DNA of 64,000 nt from Chelonoidis abingdonii (Eukaryota; Chordata; Testudines; Testudinidae): the NCBI RefSeq assembly GCF_003597395.2, contig NC_133770.1, forward strand, positions 84,420,851 to 84,484,850, in the 5' to 3' direction. The translations under genes and the position numbers were made by a program. This document shows, piece after piece, positions 1-13,200 of the stretch. The stretch's first letter is position 1, and each line of letters begins with the position of its first letter. The notes under the pieces are model-generated. The model saw only the letters and a list, made by a program, of their open reading frames with translations. It searched no databases and had not been told where the DNA came from.

Positions 1-1375
1 CAATCTATAACAAGGGAAATAAGGACAACCCAGGAAATTACAGACTAGTCAGCTTAACCCTGAAAGATAATGGAGCAAATAATTAAGCAATCAATTTTCT
101 TTAAGTGGTAAGTAACAGTCAGCATGGATTTGTCAAAAACAAATAGTGTCAAACCAACCTGATAGCTTTCTTTGACAGGGTAACGAACTGTAGATAGGGA
201 GGAAGCGATAGACATAGTATATCTTGACTTTAGTGAAAGCTTTTGATACTGTCTCACGTGACCGTCTCGTAAACAAACTAGGGAAATGCAACCTCGATGA
301 AGCTACTATAAGGTGGGAGCAAAACTGGTTGGAAAACTGTTCCCAGAGAGTAGTTACCAGTGGTTCATAGTCATGCTGGAAGGACATAATGAGTGGGGTC
401 CCGCAGGAATCAGTTCTGGGTCTGGTTCTGTTCAATATCTTCATCAATGATTTAGATAATGTCATAGAGCGTACACTTATAACGTTTGCAGACAATACCA
501 AGCTGGGAGGGGTTGCAGGTGCTTTGGAGGGTAGTATTAAAATTCAAAATGATCTGGACAAACTGGAGAAATGGTCTGAGGTAAATAGGATGAAATTCAG
601 TAAGGACACATGCAAAGTACTCCACTTAGGAAGGAACAATCAGCTGCACACATACAAAATGGGAAATGACTGCCTAGGACAAGTACTGCAGAAAGGGATC
701 TGGGGCTCATAGTGGACCACAAGCTAAATATGAGTCAACAGTGTAACGCTGTTGCAAAAAAAGCAAACAACATTCTGGGATGTATTAGCAGGAGTGTTGT
801 AAGCAATACACAAGAAGTAATTCTTCTGCTCTGTCCCACACTGATTAGGCCTTAACTGGAGTATTGTGTCCAGTTCTGAGTGCCACATTTCAAGAAAGAT
901 GTGGACATATTGGAGAGAGTTCAGAGAAGAGCAACAAAAATGATTAAAGGTCTAGAAAATATGACCTATGCGGGAAGATTGAAAAAATTGGGATTGTGTA
1001 ATCTGGAAAAGAGACTGAAAGGGGACATGATAACAATTTTCAAGTACATAAAAGGTTGTTTTAAGGAGGAGGAAGAAAAAATGTTTTTTCTTAACCTCTG
1101 AGGATAGGAGAAGAAGAAATGGGCTTAAATTGCAGCAAGGGAGGTTTAGGTTGGACATTAGGAAAAACTTCCTAACTGTCAGGGTGGTTAAGCACTGGAA
1201 TAAATTGCCTAGGAAGGTTGTGGAATCTCCATCATTGGAGATTTTTAAGAGAAGGTTAGACAGACACCTATCGGGAATGGTCTAGATAATACTTAGTCCT
1301 GCCACTAGTGCAGGGGACTGGACTAGATGATCTCTCGAGGTTCCTTCCAGGTCTATAATTCTATGATTGTTTCCC
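1..1375 (+). mobile_element. CR1 LINE, 3' part of ORF2 plus 3' UTR (cut by window start)
   Basis: A CR1 non-LTR retrotransposon copy in sense orientation. The reading frame at 389-712 shows reverse transcriptase palm blocks: a 'SGVPQ-SVLG' motif followed by 'FADNTK' at the site where active copies carry a double aspartate. The second catalytic Asp is therefore Asn here. A second piece at 880-1101 carries the conserved downstream block ('[15 protein letters not shown]'). Frameshifts and stops separate the pieces. The copy ends near 1,375 in the usual CR1 tail ('ctataattctatgattg'). It is a dead copy, and its 5' boundary lies outside the window. Confidence 0.9.
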
Positions 1376-2099
1376 CATGAATAGTTCTTTAATTTGTATA
1401 GTAAAAATGTTGGGAAATAGGCCTAAAATTGGGAGCTGAGAAATCTAGTCTTTTCCCAGGAGTTCTAGAGAATGGTGAGTGAGAAGTCACTGATGCTCCT
1501 ATGAAAGAGTTCAAAATGGAGGGTCCAATCCACAAGGTGCTAAACATCTTCAGCTCCCATTTTAGCCACTGACAAGTAAGGGTGCTCTGCACTTTGCTCA
1601 GGACATCAAGAGTGAACCTTCAGGCTCAGCACCTTTTTAAGGATTTCAAGACTGGCCCTCATTGTAATGGCTGGAATTCAATAGTGGGCCTCTACACAGG
1701 GTGAATTTAACCACTCGGTTTGACTCTGATTTACACTGAGGTCCTTATACACTGCTCTTTCAGCAAAAATTCTAATTTGGATCATGAATGTTTCATGCTT
1801 CTAAAATAAATGCATACATAGATTTTAAAAGAACAACCAATTGAAAATGAAAATTAATGTCCAGTGCGCACATGCAATGTTGCCAATAGCGTTGCCTGGT
1901 AACCAGTGGAAGGTATGTCACCAACCAATCCGGAATCAGCAATAGAATTGCAATTATATTGCGAACTGAGGTGTGAGGGTTTTTTTCAGGGCAGGAGAGA
2001 GAGAGAGACTGACCCTTACTCAGCTGTCTTCTTGGTAACCTAGAGCTACATTTTTTGAACAGAAAAACAGTCTTGAAAAAAATATATATCTATATTTTA
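1376..2099. other. Unique intronic sequence
   Basis: No gene or clear repeat boundary is seen. One 13-bp palindromic RFX-type motif lies at 1,891-1,903 and is listed separately. Confidence 0.5.
1891..1903. promoter_or_regulatory. Possible RFX X-box (GTTGCCTGGTAAC)
   Basis: The 13-mer fits the X-box consensus of two RFX half sites (GTNRCC and RGYAAC) separated by one base. It could bind RFX-family factors. By my rough estimate a match of this quality arises by chance about once per 100-150 kb, so the motif alone proves nothing. Confidence 0.25.
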
Positions 2100-2244
2100 G
2101 TGGAAAGGCTATGAATAATTACTAATTCGTGTGAAGAGAACCTTACAACAGCATTAAAGGCTAAACATCTTTTAAACCATACATTTAGTGGTATTTCTTA
2201 TTATCCAGAAGATTAGAATTAGGGAAAGATGTTAACCAATTGAG
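2100..2244. repeat. Copy A of a diverged direct repeat
   Basis: This stretch aligns with 3,352-3,490 in the same orientation. They share blocks such as 'accttaca-aagcattaaag', 'tttagtg/tttactg...tatttctta' and 'gttaaccaattgag'. The divergence is substantial, so the duplication or repeat family is old. I do not recognise the family. Confidence 0.6.
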
Positions 2245-2275
2245 AGTGTGTGTGTGTATGTGTATATATATATAA
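2245..2275. repeat. TG/TA microsatellite
   Basis: A short run of alternating gt followed by ta dinucleotides directly after copy A of the local direct repeat. Confidence 0.85.
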
Positions 2276-3351
2276 TACATCAGGCACTTGTGCTTTGTTT
2301 TGAAGTGTCTGTAAAGGGCTTTGAATAACATTACATTCCAGTGAGGGATTTATTTTCCATATCCTTGTTTCTTTGATCATGATGGCATGGTGAGGGGAAG
2401 CCAATTGTCTTCATTTCTATAACTAGGCAGGGTGTCCAGCTTGACAAGGAAAAACAATTCTTACCCTACAGATTTGATTTTTATGACTTAAAGAGCATTG
2501 GAACAATTTATGCATTAGTAAGTGCATTAAGAACAGCTTTGAAAAGAAAATGAACAAATTCCTCATGAATCAGCTTTTTTGCACTTATGCATTCCAGTCG
2601 TATTAAAATGCAAACCATGTTTTCCTTGGTTTGCTTCATTGTTTTGTCTATGTTTATATAACCAGTAGCATTTTGGTTTTCTATGCTAGTAACTGAAATT
2701 GTAAACAAAAATTATTTTCTCTTAATTCAGTGATAAGCAAAATCATTTGCCACTTGAAGTGACTCTTAAAATAACTAACTTAAATAAATGCCATTTCAGT
2801 GGAATCCTATTATAAGGATTGGTTTGACCAATCTCTCTTTTGCTCACTGTGTCAATATCAGTATTATGAGATCATTTCTGCCGGGTTCTGAGAACTCTCA
2901 TCTCAGGATGACACTGACCCATGAACAGTGAAACTTCCCAAATCAAATGCATGCAGAGAAACAAAACGTGTATCTTGTAAGGGCAGAGCTAATTGTACCT
3001 GGCTTTTTTAATGCCAAGATAGGTCAGTCAGGTCTAATTGGCTCTCCCACTGGCTGCAACATTCTTTACGTGTAGCTGAGTGGTACTCTAGAAAGATGAA
3101 TTTTTTTTCCAGTTGAAACCATCCTGCAAAATCACATAAATTACTTCCACTCAGAGCCTTACAACTGAAAGCTCCAATGATCAGTGTAAGTGAGAGGTAA
3201 GCACATAACCATCAATATAGATTGGTTTTTGCAATTCATTTCATGAAGTGAGATTCTGTCTCTCAATTATGCCCAAATGATTTTGAGTTCCTAGTGACAC
3301 TGACTATGAAGGGGGGAAGTGTCTTTTGGGGGTTTTTTGTTTTTTGTTTTA

Positions 3352-3490
3352 AATAGAAAGACTATAATTAATTACCAGCCCATGCACAGGAAACCTTACA
3401 AAAGCATTAAAGCCTAGAGATCTTTTTAATCGTGTATTTACTGCTATTTCTTAATGCGTAGAAGTTAGGGAAAGCTGTTAACCAATTGAG
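3352..3490. repeat. Copy B of a diverged direct repeat
   Basis: Partner of 2,100-2,244, about 1.25 kb downstream in the same orientation. See that entry for the shared blocks. Confidence 0.6.
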
Positions 3491-5729
3491 CGTTATCTGT
3501 GTCAGCCACTATAATCTAATCAGTTGTAAGTGGTTAATCTTTTATCTATTTATATCTCCAGTAAAAGGTTCCTCTTGATTCAGTATTTGGAGAAATCCCT
3601 ATTTATCCAGTCTAATTACTGGATAAACAGAGAGAACAAACTCTTCATAAAGGAATTTTCAAATGGCTTTTTATGGCAAGAACATTGAATGGTCTGGAAT
3701 TAAAAGTCATGGCGTGCATATACATAGGAGAGGGAACAACTTGGAAGAAATTTTAAAGATGGTTAGAATAATTAAGAATGATTAGAAGGTCCAAAAAGCT
3801 TGGAACCTCCTATCAGAATCCTGGCATCCAGTTAATAGGAAGAATAGCAGCTTTGTTATTAAATTATGTAGGGACACTAATTGAAGACAATAAAGACTAA
3901 AAAGGCCAGCCATCTTTCAAAGGCACTTTCAATTTACAGGCTGCATTATTCAAAGGCAGAATGCTGAATCCACTGAAAAAGGTTCCATGTTTAAAATTCT
4001 GACCTCTATATTTATGGGAATTATATGCAGCTGCAGTTCTATTTACCTGTGGTGCACAGAGTCAATGGGTTTTCTGTTCACTTGTGAGTATCATGAGAGC
4101 AAGCAAAATGCACACTTCTAAGCTAGAGGCCTAATGAAATATTATCTACCATGTTCAGTATCCAGGAGACCAAAGGGAAAAGCTGAGATCCCCTGAGGTG
4201 CTTTTTTTGAGTCTCAGAACACATGACATTGATTAGGAGGAGGAAGCATAAGTATGGGAACGGTATCATCCAACTTCTTTGAAATTCTGTGCAGTAATGA
4301 ACTGTCATGGGGAGTAATTCACTAGGCCAGTGTATTATAAACAATAGGAGAGTGCAGCTAGGTAGTGAGTGAGCTCCTTTCAGTATAGGGATGAAGCATG
4401 TATCAATCTTCAAGCAATGGTACTTTCTAGTAATAATCCAGGCCATGATGCTTTGGAATGCAGAATGTTTTGAAGAACAATGAGTCATTCAGATAACAAA
4501 TTAAAAGTTTCGTCACTTACGTGAACCAGCTGAGTACATAATTGGGCTAGAAAATGTCACAAAGCTAGATTCCTGTGAGATTTCCAACATTTTCTGTTCA
4601 GATAACTGAAAACAGTCTTTCAAATGGCAGGTCAAATCATCTGCTGCTAATTACTAATTTACCTCAGCAGATCATTTGCCTGGTAGTTTGGCACTTACAG
4701 TCCTAGCTGGATCCTGGTACCTACAGTGGCCTCAAAATAGGGCTTAAGTGGGACAGAGGAGGTATTTAGATTTTGTGCAGATCTCTTGCACCTCAGTTAA
4801 TTTCACCCATATGTGCACCTACCTTGTAACTGCACTCAAAGAATAACGTCCTGCCTTGAGTTTCATAGTGCACAAGATGGAAAAGGGACCAGACATTTGT
4901 TTCCCCATTCCCTCCATCTTTTAAATTGCATATGATTCTGATCCACAGGGTTCTTGAATGATCTAAACCTTTGTGTGAAGTTGTATTCCAAAGGCATAAA
5001 AAATTGTGATGTTTTGTACATTTGAAATCTATTTCACGTAGATCCATATCCTTTACAATATGTCAATAATGAGATACAGCTCCACCAACAAATCAAATAT
5101 GCAAACTCCCAAATAGCCAGACTACAGAAATGTTAGAGAAGCACTAAAAGCATCAGCAGTATGAATCTTAAGAATTTTGTGAAAAGGAGAATTCTGCCAA
5201 ACTGAGGCTAAGTCTATTGCAGATGGTGCAGATGGTTTCACAAGTGACAGATTGGAAACAGAACCTAAATTATGAGCAAATACATAAACACAAATCAAAT
5301 TTCTCCAACAGGTAGGAGTCAAAGTCTGAAGGGTCTTCAGTAGCAATAACAACATATTAATTGTAATCCTCAAAAAGTAGCCAAGTGCATTGCCTGAATA
5401 AAGATGCAACATGACAAGATGCTAGAATAGCACAACAAAAATTGTAAACTAGTTGCCAAATTTGGAGTAGATTGTAAATAAAACAAATAAAAAAGGAGAG
5501 ACTGGAAAACTGGCCAAAAATTAAGTATAATCTACTCTAAAAATTACTATAAAATGGACCAAGATTTTGGTTACAGGCTATATTGCAGAGCTTGTCTGAA
5601 AATGAGGGACACAAATTGTCAAATTTTCTGTTTTTCATCAAAATTTAATTTTTATTTATATTTTTGATCAGTTCTGTTAGATGGTTAAAATGTGTAAATC
5701 TTCCAAATATTAAAGAAGCTATAGACATG
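3491..5729. other. Unique AT-rich intronic sequence
   Basis: I see no exon, RNA gene or recognisable repeat here. Short antisense open frames (for example 4,123-4,488) lack coding features. Confidence 0.5.
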
Positions 5730-5737
5730 CTATAGAG

Positions 5738-6026
5738 CAGGGTCAGCAGCCTTTCAGAAGCGGTGTCCCAAGTCTTCATTTATTCACTCTAATTTAAGGT
5801 TTCACGTGCCAGTCATACATTTTAACGTTTTTAGAAGGTCTCTTTCTAGAAGTCTATAATATATAACTAAACTATTGTTGTATGTAAAGTAAATAAGGTT
5901 TTTAAAATGTTTAGGAAGTTTCATTTAAAAGTAAATTAGAATGCAGAGCCCCCTGGACCAGTGCCACTGAGTGTGAGTGCCACTGAAAATCAGCTTGCAT
6001 GCCGCCTTTGGCACGTGTACCATGTA
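5738..6026. mobile_element. hAT MITE with 8-bp target duplication
   Basis: Non-autonomous hAT element. It starts with 'cagggtcagcagcctttcag' and its body contains the long AT-rich stretch typical of a widespread amniote hAT family. The right terminal repeat has lost its last bases, ending near 'gcacgtgtaccat'. It is bracketed by the exact 8-bp direct repeat CTATAGAG at 5,730-5,737 and 6,027-6,034, the size expected for hAT. Confidence 0.88.
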
Positions 6027-6544
6027 CTATAGAGCAAAGTTGTGCAATCAGTGTGAGCAGTGAAAGAAAGATCAGACTTAAGAGTATCTCAACTCCAGCA
6101 AGTGTAAAAGAAGAAGTTGTTCAGCAAAGCCGAAGTTACACAAATAAACCCTACAATAATCAGCATGTGGGAAAGAAAAGACTGCATCTGATTTTGGACT
6201 CAGAATAGCAAAATGATTATTTATTCTGTCTGTAAAACAAACTAATGGGTGGAGGAAACTGTCAAGGTTGTTACCAGTATTAAATAGAAAGATGTATTAT
6301 AGACTTTTGTTATTGGAAATGAGGGGAGTGTTTTGATACTTGAAAATGGGAAGTGCAAGAATACTGCTTTAAAAAAAAATCCACGTTTGTCAGCCATGAG
6401 AGATAGGACAGGGCTATCAAGGGAACAAAACTGTACACACCAAAAAATGTCAGGGCATCAGCAAAGGTATTTTTATACTTGACCATGAATAGCAGGGAAG
6501 GATACATTGTGATTGCACTGAACTCAATTGGGAAATGTTGGCTA

Positions 6545-6620
6545 GTGGTCTGAGCACTGGATGCCAGCTCTACCACTGATATGCTGCATACCTTAGGACA
6601 AGTAACATTACACTAGCTTG
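6545..6620 (+). repeat. MIR/CORE-SINE-like fragment
   Basis: A short stretch resembles the MIR segment 'cagctctgccactga...ctgtgtgaccttgggcaagt' with many differences. Old and partial. Confidence 0.4.
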
Positions 6621-6900
6621 TGACTTGGACTACACACCCATAAAGGAACATTAATGGGAATAAGAACCTCCCTTATACCCCTGTGCCATCTAACCCGACT
6701 TTGTGCCTGGGTGGGCAGGAGTAAGTGGGTGCTTTGCTCCTGCTACTTCCCTCCTGGGGCAAATGGATGTGAATGCTGCTGAGTGGCACAGGAGGTGTCA
6801 TAATTTGCTGACCAGTACTACCCCCATACTCCAGAAGAAGAGGGAGTAGTCTAACCTACTAACCTTCAGTTTCTCAATGTTTAAAATGCAGATGATAGGA

Positions 6901-7109
6901 CACGATTTCTCAAACTGGGGTTTGGGACCCCTCAGGGGGTCACGAGGTCATTACATGGAGGAGTCACAAGCTGTCAACCTCCACCCCAAACCCCACTTGC
7001 CTCCAGCATTGATAATGTGTTAAATATATTAAGGAGGGTGTTTAATTTATTAGCACTCAGAGGTTTGCGATGTGAAAGGGGTCATCATAAAAAAGTTTGA
7101 GACCCACTG
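6901..7109. mobile_element. hAT MITE with 8-bp target duplication
   Basis: The terminal repeats read 'CACGATTTCTCAAACT' at the left and, in reverse complement, 'CAGTGGGTCTCAAACT' at the right. The exact 8-bp direct repeat TGATAGGA flanks the element at 6,893-6,900 and 7,110-7,117. The body has the 'gggtcacgaggtcattacatgg' type sequence of an amniote hAT family. No coding sequence remains. Confidence 0.9.
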
Positions 7110-7117
7110 TGATAGGA

Positions 7118-10100
7118 TAATATTTATCTATGTCACAGGGTTGTGTGAGGACCTATTAGTGTGTAAAGTGTTATTAATAGTTATTTTTAAGCTATTCGAT
7201 GCTTAGTATTATGAGTATTTATTGGGTAACTTTCTGTAAGAGGGGGCCTAACCTCTTTGCTGTGGCGTCTCCCTGCAGCATTGTGCTATGTAATGCAGCA
7301 GTGGTGTTCTAGCCGGTGGGATTTTTACACTTCAGTAGGCATCCACAAGGTATGTGATGGAACACTGAAGGTGACTTTTTGCCATGTATGTATCTGGTAC
7401 GCTTAGCAGCACTGAACAGAATAATTGAAGTGGCACCTGCTAGTATTGTTGAAGTGATTAGTGTCCATTTTTCAGCAGTTCATTATAAAGTGGCCACACA
7501 AATCTGTTCTGTGCTGAAACTTGGTGCAAATAATGTATTTATTGAAGACTAGATGTGAGCTGTCTGGCTTCAGGTGCTCTCTTTGGGGTGTGAGGGGTGT
7601 GTGGGCTGGAGGGGGTGTTTATATGTGAGCTCCAGTGATCAAAAATCATTTCAATTTAAAACCTGTTCCAGGCTTTTAGCAGGAATGAATGACAATAATT
7701 TGGTTATGATAAAGTGTGACCTGATCCTTGGCTGGGAACTCAGACTCATCTGATACTGTTCAGAAGTGGCAGTAGATTCAGCTGATGTCAGGGGATTTGT
7801 CAGAGACATGGGTCATCTGCACAGAGACATTATGCTTCTGCCCTGTTTCCTAGACCACATCCATTAGCCCCCTCCGGCTCTTTGGCAACTCTGGAGGGGA
7901 AACACCTACAAGTTATGACCACCATTAACTTATGTGAGTTTGTTTTGTAGCCTAAAATTAGGCTTCCATGGGGCTAGAGGAATGTGGGAACATGCCATGG
8001 AGCTGCTACTTCCCTGTTTACACACATCCTAGAACAGGGTCTGCAGCTGTAAGCTCTCTTCCACTGATGTAAGTGGAGAGGAACATTTTGTTAGAAGATA
8101 GGCACTGATCCTTCAGGCTGTGTGACTTAAACCTGTGAAAACACTGGTCCCTCAGTGTATTCATTCTGCTGTGGGAATGTGGGCCTGTTCTTTTTTCTCT
8201 CTTCTGAGAAACACTCCACCTTCTGGAACAAGAAACAGCTTTACATGGTAAAGAGACTGTAGCATTTCATAGTTCTGCAGTGCTTCATCACTCACTCATT
8301 TCCTCTTCAGTTTTCAGAGTTCCAGAATGCTATTTAATGTTTTGTTAATAGGTTTTATTTATGCACTGAGCATGCTTTGTGAAGCCACCCTTGGCAGCCA
8401 AGCCTGGCTGTTGGGAAGAGATGTGGTTATAAGGGAGATGTTTATAACAAGGATTACTGGATAGTACTTTGGTATGAAGTCATATCATAGCCATCATGTT
8501 ACTTCTGCCCTATGCCTTGCCCCTTGACATTTCTAAATTACTTTTATCACTTTGATCTACTCAGGTGTACTGCGGGATGAAGTGAAAGAAAGAATAGTTA
8601 ACTTAGCCCTAAAGTCTGCACATATTCTCGGTGTTCCTCTCCATTCAGGATACAGATCCGTCTTCACTCCCTCCAAACACAGTCAGAGTGACAATCAGAT
8701 AAGTGTCTAGCACTGTCTCATCTATTTATTGACTAAGAAAGCAAAATCACCCCCCTTAAGAGCCATAAATGTGATATCTTTCCCCCCGCCCAAAACCGTT
8801 CTTTCATCCAATCTGTAATATGTGCTGATCACACAGGAAGGAAGGAAGGGAACATTACCATGGGAGGAACATGTACTGACAGGAGATTTTAATTTTATAA
8901 ATGTAAGTGGAAGACATACAGCCAAATGAAATGGCAGCTTTCACCAAGGGAGATGCTTGCAACACACGTTTCAGAGAGTTCTTTTGAAGAGCTGTTGGTG
9001 CTGGATCACTTGCTGGGAGAGGCGAGACAGTGATAAATGTGGAAAGGAAATAGACTGAGCTGTTTAAGGAAGGCAAGGCATTTTTTGCAACAAGAATTCA
9101 GCCTGTTTGTACTACCATAGCATGACAGCTGTGGTGTGACTGAGAGCTCCTCACATGGGGCCCAGTCCCAGTGAGTGTGTCTCAGACACAGCAGGAGAAC
9201 CTATTAAAAATATAAGGAAACTCCCAGCCATCCTGTAAAAACAAATCTTCGTGTGTGACAATTTATTTAACCCCATGTTTTGACAAAGGAACGGGCATGT
9301 CATTCAGGGAAATCGGTATTCCTTCTTTCCCTCCCCTACAGTCACTCTCCGTAAAGCTTGAGACATCCATACTGGGGCCTGAGGGTTCTTCAGAGCACAT
9401 ACCACCACTACCTTTTGCTCAGCACTGGGACACAAAGTAACTGCAGATGCCATTGGCAGTGCAATCTCCACTGAACACCCAGTTGTACCTAGTGTCTTGG
9501 GACTACTCTGGGGCGTGAACAATTAATTGCTAATTAAACATGGCTTCAGGCTATGGTCACAACTCCTTTGAGAAGATGATTAAAGGAAAATAAGTCAGTA
9601 TGTTTTCCATTTGGAAAAGATAAAAATCCCTATTACCAGGGATAGGGGAGTATTCCTGCACTGAGGGCTTGTGACAAGGCGGGACGGGGTCTTACTCAGC
9701 AAGGACATGTAGGTGCAGTGAAACTTTCCCTGATATTTCTATTCTAAGGGTGAGATTCTGGTTCCTCTGAAGACAGTGAGAGTTTTGCTAGTGAATTCAA
9801 TGGGAACAAGATCAAGCCTTACACTGCAGTTGCTTGGGTTTTTGGGGGGCTGTTGCTTTTTTTTATAGGGGGACATGTACATTGGAACCAATGTTTTTAA
9901 AACAAAGGAAAGAAATCTTCATACGGGGAGCAGACTGTCTGGTCGGTCATTTTCTGTATTCCCTTGGCTACTGCTAATTTTTTTGTAGGTAATTGTGTTT
10001 GACTCAGAGCTTTCTCTCTCCCAATTCTGCTGTATCTGCTTGCTGCTGCAGTGAAATCATAATCCTTTGTTTATGACCTCACAGTCTGTTGCCATGGAAA

Positions 10101-10182
10101 TTTAGCTTTGTGACTTCACTGGTGTATTAAGAAGAAGGCGAAAAATAGAGTGTGTAGGAGACAAACCTTTGTTCAAACAAAA
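7118..10182. other. Unique intronic sequence
   Basis: No exon, RNA gene or clear transposon found. Short open frames on both strands lack protein family features. Confidence 0.5.
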
Positions 10183-10283
10183 GGGCCAGATTCAGGCCTC
10201 AGTGTAAATCCTTGGTAACTCATTGAAATAAATAGAGTGAGCGAGCACTGGCAGCGATTTGATTGAAATCAGAATCTGGCCTA
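10183..10283. mobile_element. Old palindromic MITE
   Basis: The left end 'gggccagattcaggcct' is an imperfect inverted copy of the right end 'cagaatctggcctaag'. In the middle is the 'cattgaaat'-type loop seen in many small amniote foldback elements. Confidence 0.55.
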
Positions 10284-13200
10284 AGTTCTCTATGATAACA
10301 CTGAATGTGCGTGAAACGTGAAAGGTTTTGTATGTGACTAGGGGCCAGATTTTCACAGAGGGTCTTCCATTTGTGCTTGTGCAACTTTGCATGAGGGCCA
10401 AATCACAACAGCAGCTTATGTCAGAATAAAAGGTGTCAGACTTTCCTCAGGATGGGAACTCTGCTGGGAGACTGGGTTGTTGTGGTGCAAGTGGAGTTTG
10501 CTAGTGTAAATTCATTTGGTTGTTTGTATGGACAAGTAACAGGGCACGAGCTGTATCTGTACATGCAACTCATTTGAGTGTCCTTTGAAATTCTGGCCCT
10601 TTACATTTAAGCAGAATATATTGTAAAGCACATTGGCGCAGGGAAAGTTCCTCTTTCGGTAGGCCAGTACCAGTAATCCAGGTACATATTCAGCTTCTTA
10701 GCCTGGTATGTACAGTAGTTTTGTCTGATCTGAGACCCTATTATGAAAACATTAAATGTTTCATTTCATTCTGCATGTTCATAAAGTTTATATGATTATT
10801 TAAGCACATTTCAAAAGGTGCAGAATAACAGCACTAAACCCTGCAACTTCTGCATGCTGTGTATGCAAAGGACCTGTCCTGACAGGTACTGAGTTCTTGC
10901 AGGTGTCATTGACTTCAATTGTAGTTGAAGGACATTGATCAGGACCAGACTACAACATTTCCCACAGCCCTCCATGAAACTTCAGTAGAACATTTTTGGT
11001 ACTGGCCAATAGGGCTGTATTGGTATCACTCTTCTGGGTATGAGACAAGCACCCACAGGGGCATGAAGGTGGCTAATGTGATGAACGTATCCTATCTCAG
11101 TCTTTCCCAGTACAGCAGAGCTCCCCATTCCTGTGCACCATTCTGCACCATTCACCTCAAAGTGGCAGAAGAGAAAGATTCTAATCAGCTTTCATGAGGA
11201 AAACCTCTGTGGAGAAAAAATGGCAGAAGTACAGACAGTGAAGCTGTCAGAATAAATATCAAAATTCTGAGTTGAATCCCCCTCCCCACCTTCCCTCACA
11301 CACTGCAGGATTCAGTCTGCCCTGATACAACCTGCTGGGTCAGTACAGTTGAACAGGTACCTGAATACTTTGTAGAATTTGTTCTCCTTGCTGATGAAAA
11401 TGGTAGCTTGGAACCATAGGTTCAATGCAAGGATAGAGGGGGGTTATACTAGAGAGAGAGTAAAACATGTTTTTTATAAAATAAGAGCCAGATTGAAGAC
11501 CTGATCTGAAGCCACTGTGAGTCCTTCTGTTGACTGTAATGGACTTTGGATTAGGCCCTAACCTTCTACACGTTTCCTTTACCAAACACTGAATCTTTTT
11601 AATTGTTTGATTATATATTATAAAAGAACCCCTCTACTGTCCTATATAACCACTCCTTCCATCCCACAGTCCCATATAAATCACTGGCTGTTTCATTCTC
11701 AGCAGCCTTCTATCTCTGAGCATCTTATTGTGGAACCAGCATACATTATGTACAGTTCCAATACCACCATGCCCCACATTGGTTTGCAGTGGTGTGTGGC
11801 GTCTCTGACAGGGTGTCCACCTACAACTACTGCTCCCTAAATAATACAACCAACACTCCTGGGCCATAATCAGTTTCCTGACAAGGTGCCATCCGGTTAC
11901 TGTTACCCCAAGTGGAATACCGCAGTTATAACATGACAATATTGAGGGCGTACACGAGATGTAGGGTTTTATATATATCAGTTAATACTGGATTCCGGTT
12001 CCTGGGCCACGCAGAAGCTACTCTCAGTGCAGCTCAAGGTGTGGTGCCAACTTTATGCCTCATTTTGCTCCTGTACCGTCCTGGCACAACTCAGGCTCAG
12101 TAGCAAAGCAGCTGGTTGTTTGGGCCACTGTGTACACAACTTGGACACTTCCTCTTGCCCAGAGGAAAGTCAACATGTGATTGCCTTTCCGTGAATCAGA
12201 AGTGGAGATAGTGATGCTGCTGTTGTGATCTATTCCCATGTGCAGTTTTGAATTGAAAACTGACTAATATGATCGTTCTTTGACTGGCAAAGCTGTAACG
12301 CCACCAACACAGCTTGGAACCCGGTCAGCTCAGTAGTGGAGACCCTTTGTAATATACATGCATCATCTTTCAAAAATATTTGCATCAGCTAATGCATTTC
12401 CAGTTGAGTCCGAAGCTGCAGGCAAACCCTAGATTTATTACCTCTGTCATGTGTAAAATAGCCTCCCTGTACCTCAGCATCAACCTTCTTTCAAACCAGA
12501 AAGCTACTTACATTTTATGGCATATAACATTATACTCATATGCTGTCTATAAGTATTACATTCTTGTATGGGTTTAAATGTTAAGGGACAACTTTTTGCC
12601 TTATTGATGGCGGGGGGGAAGGGAGAGAAGCATGCATTAGTAAAACTGCTGTCATTTATTCCATCACATCAAAGGCAAGTATGGTTGAACTAGCTAATCC
12701 ATTACAAGAGAGGTAATACATCATCAGTTATTTGCTGGATACTAAATCAACCACTGGCTCAGAGATAGACTTATGTGGAAAAATATAGTGAATGTGCAGT
12801 CCTGATGCACAGGATTAATGTTAATATTTGCTAGTCTACAGTGACTGCGATGCATCAACGTCCCCCAGTGCGCATACACACGCTCCTTTCCCCCCTGCCT
12901 TGGTGTTCAATTTACATCCCAGCTGTCAGTCACTTGCAGGGTGATCCTATCCTTCAAGATTAGTGGAACAGACACTGAAAGAGAACCAGAGTAGTGGTGT
13001 CTGTCACACTGTTGTGTCCTAGCACCTTTACACTTTATGGTTACTGGGAGTTAGGTAGCAGTAGAAAGATGTTGACTGTACAGGTCTTTTAGTATTTCCT
13101 GTTTACATTAAACTGTAAATTAAGATGTGAAAGTGAAGTGAGTAATTCCGCCTTCACCTGTAACCCATCCACATCCCACTGAAATCACTACAGTTTGGAT

